Assembly: GCA_003354225.1 (NCBI GenBank)
Contig: PIVH01000728.1
Location: 1-5,097 of the forward strand
Direction of reading: 5' to 3'
DNA from: Globobulimina sp.
Lineage: Eukaryota; Foraminifera; Rotaliida
Length of the DNA stretch: 5,097 nucleotides
Shown piece by piece: positions 1-4,273 of the stretch. Numbering within the stretch: position 1 is the first letter of the stretch; the number at the start of each line of letters is the position of its first letter. The notes below the pieces were generated by a model. The model searched no databases. It had not been told where the DNA came from and saw nothing but the letters and a program-made list of their open reading frames with translations. Both the position numbers and the translations under genes were made by a program.

Positions 1-93
1 TGCGTTTTGTTGTGTTTTGTATTGTTTTTTAACTGTTTCATCACTGTTTTATCATGTTTTGTGTTGTTATATAATGTGTTTTGTTTTGTATAG
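1..93 (+). other. T/G-rich block lacking AG, ending in acceptor-like TATAG
   Basis: This stretch is strongly T and G rich and contains no AG dinucleotide until the TAG at 91-93, which follows TTGTTTTGTA. That is how the 3' part of a eukaryotic intron looks, so it may be the end of a 5'-UTR intron of the downstream membrane-protein gene, or of an intron whose start lies before the window. A T/G-rich promoter or intergenic spacer is the alternative. No coding region is visible here on either strand. Confidence 0.4.
32..60. repeat. Imperfect 11-nt tandem repeat
   Basis: Two adjacent 11-nt units, ACTGTTTCATC at 32-42 and ACTGTTTTATC at 43-53, differ at one position. They are followed by a partial third unit, ATGTTTT. 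The repeat lies in the T/G-rich block ahead of the first gene and probably reflects local slippage; no function is evident. Confidence 0.5.
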
Positions 94-132
94 GATAGTG
101 TGTAATTGATACAACACAAACACAATACCAAA

Positions 133-182
133 ATGACGAAAGAGTGATGAGTTTGAAAAGATTTTCAAAAATTCAGTACTAA
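133..182 (+). promoter_or_regulatory. Two upstream ORFs in the probable 5' leader
   Basis: The leader of the membrane-protein gene holds two short ATG-initiated frames. One at 133-147 encodes MTKE and ends in TGA. The next at 147-182 encodes MSLKRFSKIQY and ends in TAA; its ATG uses the last A of the preceding stop. They end 13 bases before the main ATG at 196, which has a T at -3 and hence a weak start context. If all three lie on the mature transcript, translation of the main frame would depend on leaky scanning or reinitiation. Whether they are transcribed is unknown. Confidence 0.4.
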
Positions 183-195
183 TCGGAAAGCCTGA

Positions 196-1882
196 ATGAC
201 CCAAACAGACAAAGATGTGTATTGGGATTTATTTGGTGATTTTGAACAGCAACAACCAGATGAAATTGAAGGTGATCCTTTTTCGTGGGCAGATAACATA
301 TGGGATGACAATCCATGGCAAGATCAAGAAACGCAAACAGCAAACCAGTCCACAGAGGATATTAATAACACCAAAAAGAAAAAGAAAAAGAAAAAAAAGA
401 AAAAGAAAAAAAGCAAAAAGAAAAAACATCAACCACATCAACTAGAACATGCCGGAGAAAAGGAAGAAAAGGAAGACAATGAAGATGAGAGTGATGAGAC
501 TGAAGCATTACAAACAACAAACAACAACGACAAAACTACTGGTCATGATACATGTAATTACAATGAATTCGAATATGATCAACAGCACTTACAGCAGCCA
601 AATGATATTGGTATCAACATCAACATCAACACACAAAATGATATCCATGTTCTCAAAATAATGTATAGAAAGCAATTAGTCTCAACTATAATTGTCACCA
701 TATTGGTAGTCATAGCATTTATATCAGGCACCTTTTGTTCAAGATTTTTATACATGGCGAGGTATTACGTTTAATTTGCTAATCCTATTTGGCTGTGGCT
801 TGGGCATTTATTGCGGTATTAATGATGACGACAAATCTCCACAACAACCTCTCACAAAATTAAAATTTCTGTTGACTTATTTCTTGCTCTTAATGTATTA
901 ATATCATCCACTCTGATATTTGGGATTGGCATTGTTTACTTATTTGTGATCCCCATCCGTGTCGCCGATGATTATTCCAGCAGTGTATTATTCGGATTAT
1001 GTTTGTTTTATTTGTTTGGATTGCTATTTTGGAGCATGTTCGTTGCATTTTATGTTGATTTGGTCGCTCGTTCCTGTTTAAAAAGAGGGCGTATCGGTTT
1101 CACTGTGGTTAAATTGGTGGATACATCTTCCAAACGGCAAGAAAATAAATGGTTCAAAATATATTCGTTTGTGATAAAATTTAGATTGAAATTTCGTTTG
1201 ATTCGTAGGTATTTTACACAGATGACTGGCATCCAATGTTATGTACAATTTGTGTTTCGACAATAATTTATTTGATGTACATATTTTAGGTATATTTGAT
1301 GCCCAAAAGCGGGAAGAAAGAAAATATTCTTCCAAACAACACGAAGAGGATAAAGTGATGGAGATATTGCATGAAAATGAAATGGATACAACGGAATTTA
1401 AAACAAATATGGTGTCCAGCTGTGGTGCATTATGTGGTGGAATATTGATATGTTTATTGTTTCCATTTTATTTATTATATCAATGTTTTATTAAATGTTT
1501 TGAAGCCATACTTGAACTATTTGCGTGTTGGAATGACAGCAGTTCTTCTTCTACGAATTGGACATCGACATTAGTTTGCTGCAATATTTTCTGTTTATTG
1601 TTATTGGCGTATATATTTTTTCCATTATTTATTCTAATAATATTAACTGCAATATTTATGATACCGTTGTTTTGTGGATTTTGTGGCTTGGATACTGAGG
1701 AACATATGGCAATGTGTGCATGTTTGGCATGTTGTGTTTCATTGCCAATTTGGGTGTATGTATGGTGGCTTATTATTTGCCAGAATGCGTCGTTTGACAG
1801 TGATGGTTGGGACTGGAATGCTCAATGTTCTATGTGGAATCTTACCACTTGGTTGTTGGTTGAAGTGTTGTTCGGATCCTGA
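196..1882 (+). CDS. Cys-rich multi-pass membrane protein, three-exon model (460 aa)
   Basis: I do not recognise the family. The model joins exons 196-761, 981-1204 and 1290-1882 and leaves one frame of 460 residues ending in TGA. The start is the first ATG in frame, with an in-frame TGA directly before it. Residues 1-155 are hydrophilic: acidic and Trp/Gln-rich, then a Lys run at 60-77, an acidic stretch and an Asn-Ile run. Hydrophobic segments follow at about 161-181, 191-214, 311-331, 358-391 (long enough for one or two passes) and 404-427. A basic segment at 217-262 and a charged one at 267-301 form the large central loop. Exon 3 alone encodes about 17 Cys in 196 residues, several as CC or CxxC. 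A transporter, receptor or scaffold role cannot be chosen. The first junction is the weakest part: the 762-980 interval also has hydrophobic open frames, so a longer multi-pass protein with frame errors is possible. Confidence 0.55.
373..426 (+). repeat. AAA/AAG run encoding poly-lysine
   Basis: Thirteen Lys codons, one Ser codon and four more Lys codons follow each other as a mix of AAA and AAG. They give a strongly basic patch at residues 60-77 of the membrane protein, in the soluble N-terminal region. The patch could act as a nuclear-localisation-like or phospholipid-binding segment, or simply be slippage-prone low complexity. Confidence 0.85.
613..630 (+). repeat. Hexanucleotide repeat (ATCAAC)x3 encoding Ile-Asn
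   Basis: Three exact ATCAAC units in frame encode an Ile-Asn run just before the first hydrophobic segment of the membrane protein. It is one of several six-base, dipeptide-coding repeats in the window. Confidence 0.85.
762..980 (+). other. Predicted intron 1 of the membrane-protein gene
   Basis: The donor is GTATTACG after GAG, and the acceptor is TTATTCCAG at 972-980, followed by another CAG (a possible NAGNAG choice at 983). Length is 219 nt, a multiple of three, and the flanking frames join without a stop. There is no AG between the donor and the acceptor at 979-980, which is unusual for coding DNA of this length. TTAAT-type branch-point candidates exist near 818 and 891. Retention would stop translation at 772-774. 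Against the model, hydrophobic open frames run through much of the interval. Confidence 0.5.
1205..1289 (+). other. Predicted intron 2 of the membrane-protein gene
   Basis: The donor GTAGGT at 1205 and the acceptor ACATATTTTAG ending at 1289 define an 85-nt intron. Its removal shifts from the frame of exon 2, which would stop at 1264-1266, into the long open frame of exon 3, rebuilding an Arg codon across the junction. The stronger-looking donor GTATTT at 1209 would lead to an in-frame TGA soon after the same acceptor and is therefore not chosen. Confidence 0.6.
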
Positions 1883-1997
1883 CCTGAGTCTTGTGGTTGT
1901 TTAATTTGTAATGTTTTCTTTTTTTTGCTGGTTTTTACCGAAAAACTTGAATCGAAAACCTGGTCGTATTAGACTCGGATATTAAGATTGTTTCTGA

Positions 1998-2003
1998 AAT
2001 AAA
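1998..2003 (+). terminator. AATAAA polyadenylation signal for the upstream + strand gene
   Basis: A canonical AATAAA lies 115 nt after the TGA of the membrane-protein gene, in the 188-nt convergent spacer. It sits 3 nt from its mirror image on the other strand. Cleavage would be expected shortly downstream, close to or inside the 3' end of the opposing gene's transcript. Confidence 0.6.
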
Positions 2004-2006
2004 ACA

Positions 2007-2012
2007 TTTATT
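2007..2012 (-). terminator. AATAAA polyadenylation signal for the 128-aa - strand gene
   Basis: TTTATT on the + strand reads AATAAA on the - strand, 58 nt beyond the TAG of the gene at 2071-2457. With the + strand signal at 1998-2003 it forms a 6-bp inverted repeat around an ACA spacer, so one short palindrome may serve both convergent genes. Confidence 0.6.
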
Positions 2013-2070
2013 TAGGACTTGTGGTACTATTCAAGATATTTAAAACAACGAAATATTTCAGACTCCAGCA

Positions 2071-2457
2071 CTATTGACGTACATTGCTGTCTTTGTATTC
2101 ATATTCATATTCATCAATGTCGAGATCATCCATTTCTGCTAATTCTAAGTCATAGATTGTTTTGACAGGTGGCAATTTTTGAAATACATCAAAATTGTCT
2201 TTATCCTCAAAATACCACAATTTATTAACCACTTTTTCAACAAACTTATCATGATATGGTACTTTGTTATGATGAAATGCAACAACCCATGGAAATGAAC
2301 AACATAACACAAATAAACCAGCTTGAAAATACCACCGAGGCCTCCATGTTAATGGTTTAAACACGGATCCTGGACTTGGCCGCCGTAATCTGTTTTTGTC
2401 GTAGGCGTGAAAAAATGATGTTCGTTTACAGACATTTAGTATTGACCGTGCAGACAT
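2071..2457 (-). CDS. Small single-pass membrane protein, possibly mitochondrial (128 aa)
   Basis: I do not recognise this protein. It is an intact intronless frame with an in-frame TAG six bases upstream of the ATG, so the start is well fixed, and A at -3 gives a good start context. Residues 1-19 have Arg and Lys but no acidic residue, and residues 1-41 hold only one, like a mitochondrial presequence. A Trp- and Cys-containing hydrophobic segment at about 43-61 could span one membrane. After it come HHNK and a mixed-charge region with Trp81, then a strongly acidic tail from about residue 103 that includes an EYEYEY run. The layout (basic short N-terminus, one membrane span, soluble acidic tail) resembles small accessory subunits of inner-membrane complexes, but that is inference from shape only. 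The neighbouring gene lies 88 nt upstream on the same strand and has its own start region, so they are probably separate transcripts. Confidence 0.7.
   Translation of the reverse strand: MSARSILNVCKRTSFFHAYDKNRLRRPSPGSVFKPLTWRPRWYFQAGLFVLCCSFPWVVAFHHNKVPYHDKFVEKVVNKLWYFEDKDNFDVFQKLPPVKTIYDLELAEMDDLDIDEYEYEYKDSNVRQ
2095..2112 (-). repeat. Hexanucleotide repeat encoding Glu-Tyr x3
   Basis: On the + strand GTATTC is followed by two ATATTC units. Read on the - strand this gives alternating Glu and Tyr codons at residues 116-121 of the 128-aa protein. Confidence 0.85.
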
Positions 2458-2480
2458 TGTCTATTGCCTCTATAGTTTTT

Positions 2481-2490
2481 ACTTTAAAGT
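2481..2490 (-). promoter_or_regulatory. ACTTTAAAGT palindrome upstream of the 128-aa gene
   Basis: This perfect 10-bp palindrome starts 24 nt upstream of the ATG at 2457. Nine of its ten bases recur immediately upstream of the other - strand gene (3459-3467). It may be an initiator, TATA-like or transcription-factor site. With only two copies this remains a suggestion. Confidence 0.3.
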
Positions 2491-2504
2491 TTAAGTTTTT
2501 CAGT

Positions 2505-2510
2505 TTTAAT
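2505..2510 (-). terminator. Possible ATTAAA polyadenylation signal of the 301-aa gene
   Basis: TTTAAT on the + strand reads ATTAAA on the - strand, 36 nt beyond the stop of the gene at 2546-3451. It is the common variant of AATAAA and lies in the 88-nt spacer before the next gene. No AATAAA is present on this strand in the spacer. Confidence 0.3.
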
Positions 2511-2545
2511 AAATGTCGAGGTGCTATTTTGTCACAACTGGCAAA

Positions 2546-3451
2546 TTAAAGAACAGTGTCTGACTCAGAGCTAGTATCAATTTCAACTGCTGTCCAATTC
2601 TCAAATTCATTAAATATCGAGACATTGCTTTCTTTTTTCTTTTGAGCTTTTGGCCATCGACTGTTTGTATGAATAACTTGAGCCGCTTTGCCACACAAAA
2701 TATTCAACAAATCCTTTTCATCAAATTGTAGACGATTTAGATCCGCCGAAACTAATTCATAATATTCAAGCAAACCATTATAATTATCATCGTTTATATT
2801 TATATTTATATTAATATTCCATTCCGCTAAAATACGAAAATCGTTTCTGATCTTTTTCTTTTCTCGTTTTGAGACAAATCCTTTTCCATTTTTATAGGAT
2901 GCGATTAAAAACATTATGTCATAGTACATAACCGCTAATTTATTGATTGCGTAGCAATATTCGTCATATTTGCCTCGCACATATAATATGTCACCCATTC
3001 CATGCCGAAATATTATGCCTTTCCGGCGACGAATAACAATCACATTTTGCACCACTTTGTTCTTATTGATATCCATTGGCTGTTTTGTATTTGCTGCAAA
3101 CGATAAAATTGGAATTAATGAATCGAATGAAAAAGCATTTAGTAATAAATGTAATTTATTAAACGATGAATTTATTTCAATGTTTGATTGCTTTATATTT
3201 AATAAAATGTTTGGTCGAAACAATCGATGTTCATTTTCATTTTCATTTTCATTCAATATTAATACATGGCATTTTATATAATATTCTCCGTCAGATACAA
3301 TAATTGAAGTGTTTGATTCAATCTTTTTGATTTTAGCAATGCATCGACGGCCATCCCATTTCGTATTGCCTTCGCAGCCAAGTTTGGCTTTCACATAATC
3401 CAATATCCATGGTTTGATTTTTTGTTTTCTGCTTTTTGAGGATCGCGACAT
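2546..3451 (-). CDS. Basic protein with a possible TPP1/ACD-like OB fold (301 aa)
   Basis: An intact intronless frame with A at -3 of its ATG. After a basic, NLS-like N-terminus (residues 3-13), residues 14-16 read PWI. A run of predicted beta-strands follows: CIAKIKKI at 37-44, SIIVSDGEYYIKCHVLI at 49-65, and ILLNIKQSNIEI at about 82-93. An N-terminal PWI, then an SDG turn in a strand with alternating hydrophobic residues, then a strand after an insertion, is the pattern of the OB fold of the telomere protein TPP1 (ACD). RPA-type OB folds share the SDG turn but not PWI. If right, the protein would act at telomeres with a POT1-like partner. The remainder (about 95-301) matches nothing I know: it has a hydrophobic stretch at 166-186, an Ile-Asn run near 212-220 and an acidic Ser-rich tail. 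The family call is tentative; the reading frame itself is solid. Confidence 0.7.
   Translation of the reverse strand: MSRSSKSRKQKIKPWILDYVKAKLGCEGNTKWDGRRCIAKIKKIESNTSIIVSDGEYYIKCHVLILNENENENEHRLFRPNILLNIKQSNIEINSSFNKLHLLLNAFSFDSLIPILSFAANTKQPMDINKNKVVQNVIVIRRRKGIIFRHGMGDILYVRGKYDEYCYAINKLAVMYYDIMFLIASYKNGKGFVSKREKKKIRNDFRILAEWNININININDDNYNGLLEYYELVSADLNRLQFDEKDLLNILCGKAAQVIHTNSRWPKAQKKKESNVSIFNEFENWTAVEIDTSSESDTVL
2793..2816 (-). repeat. Hexanucleotide repeat (TTTATA)x3 plus TTAATA encoding Asn-Ile
   Basis: Three exact TTTATA units and one TTAATA unit on the + strand encode alternating Asn and Ile on the - strand, near residues 212-220 of the 301-aa protein, in a region likely to be a flexible linker. 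Confidence 0.85.
3231..3254 (-). repeat. Hexanucleotide repeat (TCATTT)x3 plus TCATTC encoding Glu-Asn
   Basis: Four six-base units encode a Glu-Asn run at residues 66-74 of the 301-aa protein. The run falls between two predicted strands of the putative OB fold, where a loop insertion would be tolerated. Confidence 0.85.
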
Positions 3452-3458
3452 GGTTTGA

Positions 3459-3467
3459 ACTTTAAAG
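3459..3467 (-). promoter_or_regulatory. ACTTTAAAG motif upstream of the 301-aa gene
   Basis: This 9-bp motif starts 8 nt upstream of the ATG at 3451 and matches nine bases of the palindrome upstream of the neighbouring - strand gene (2481-2490). So short a distance to the ATG would imply a very short 5' UTR if the motif is a core promoter element. It could instead be a leader element or coincidence. Confidence 0.3.
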
Positions 3468-3516
3468 CAAAAATGTTTGAGATGTGGTTTTTTTAATTTT
3501 GTGCTGGATTTGCAAA

Positions 3517-3561
3517 CCTAAGACAAAGTTATAACAAATCCAAGACAAAGGTATAGCAAAT
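3517..3561. repeat. Imperfect 22/23-nt tandem duplication in the divergent spacer
   Basis: Unit 1 spans 3517-3539 and unit 2 spans 3540-3561. Both begin with CC, share AAGACAAAG in the middle and end in CAAAT. They differ by one single-base indel and two substitutions. The pair occupies the 161-nt spacer between the divergent 301-aa gene and the kinase-like ORF, so it could be a duplicated regulatory site. Confidence 0.65.
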
Positions 3562-3612
3562 AAGCAGATATATCATTTCTTGCAAAACTGATTGTAGATT
3601 TTGGCAAATAAA

Positions 3613-3975
3613 ATGGAAATATTACAATGTAAAGCATTAAGAGACAGTGCTATTAATATTCCGTTGCTTGAGAATGGATATTGGTCGTTGCATAATAATC
3701 GATTAAAAAGATATATCTCTGCGTATGATACAAATAAATTTAGTTCAGATTCGTTCGATTTATTAGTTGGATTATTAAATATTGATCAGGACAAACGATT
3801 GAATGCTATGGATGTATTACAACATAAATGGTTCAAATTATATTTTAAAAATTATCATAAACAAATTGAAAAAAAAGCAGCGATTCAAAAAGCAAAATTA
3901 GAAAAACAAAAACATGGATTAAGAAATTTTCCTTTTTATCAAATGGCGCAATGTGAAAAAGTACGTTTGTTTTAA
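3613..3975 (+). CDS. Protein-kinase C-lobe fragment (120 aa), probably truncated
   Basis: The ORF matches only the end of a protein kinase catalytic domain. Residues 23-27 read YWSLH, followed by FSSDSFDLLVGLL at 43-55 and DKRLNAMDVLQHKWF at 60-74. This is the subdomain X-XI pattern with the invariant Arg (Arg62) and the closing HKWF, as in CAMK-like protist kinases. After the domain comes a Lys-rich tail with heptad-like spacing to about residue 97. The ATP-binding loop, catalytic HRD and DFG parts are absent. The frame is open upstream only to a TAG at 3595-3597, which is also a plausible splice acceptor (GATTGTAG). The opposite-strand gene begins at 3451, leaving no space for a kinase N-lobe nearby. 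It may be a decayed copy, a last exon whose partners lie beyond a large intron, or a short expressed protein. Its 3' side has a GTACGT donor-like site at 3961. Confidence 0.55.
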   Translation: MEILQCKALRDSAINIPLLENGYWSLHNNRLKRYISAYDTNKFSSDSFDLLVGLLNIDQDKRLNAMDVLQHKWFKLYFKNYHKQIEKKAAIQKAKLEKQKHGLRNFPFYQMAQCEKVRLF

Positions 3976-4273
3976 ATTTTGAAAACAAATAATATATATT
4001 TCGTAAAATATAAATTGAGGAATATATTATATATTTACCTGATTGTGTGCGCATTTGTTTTTATATTAATATTATTTTAATTTATGTGATGTATTTTGTG
4101 TGTTTGTGTTGGAAATTATTTTGTTTTTTTTGTATTATCATGTGTAATTCTACATTTTTTTGGTTATACTTTGTATCATATTATTTGTGTTTTGTGGATT
4201 TATAATGTTTATACGTCTCCGTTAAATACTAACTGTCGTACTTTTACAGTTTTTATTTTACATAAAAAACATC
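3976..4273 (+). other. AT-rich spacer between the kinase fragment and the chitinase-like gene
   Basis: No gene is visible on either strand; open frames here are low-complexity and T-rich. From 4019 to 4247 there is no AG dinucleotide. The block changes from A/T-rich near the kinase stop to T/G-rich after about 4080, resembling the T/G-rich block at the window start. No AATAAA is found just after the kinase stop. The spacer should hold the promoter of the chitinase-like gene and possibly a 5'-UTR intron. Confidence 0.45.
4227..4249 (+). promoter_or_regulatory. TACTAAC branch-point-like motif with TTTTACAG acceptor
   Basis: TACTAAC at 4227-4233 is identical to the classical yeast branch-point sequence. 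It is followed 9 nt later by TTTTACAG, whose AG (4248-4249) is the first after 229 AG-free bases. This combination strongly suggests a 3' splice site 24 nt before the ATG at 4274, either of a 5'-UTR intron or of a trans-spliced leader. Confidence 0.5.

Noticed and set aside
449-661. 70-codon + strand ORF and other frames over the Lys run
   Set aside because: These are frame shadows of the repetitive, A-rich exon 1; the first frame is longest and leads into the hydrophobic segment.
1209-1289. Donor GTATTT at 1209 for intron 2
   Set aside because: Joined to the acceptor at 1289 it puts an in-frame TGA two codons later; GTAGGT at 1205 restores the open frame.
1078-1335. 85-codon - strand ORF
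   Set aside because: It is antisense to exon 2 and intron 2 of the membrane-protein gene, with no recognisable motif.
2970-3281. 103-codon + strand ORF
   Set aside because: It is antisense to the better-supported 301-aa gene, and its sequence is the complement of that gene's repeats.
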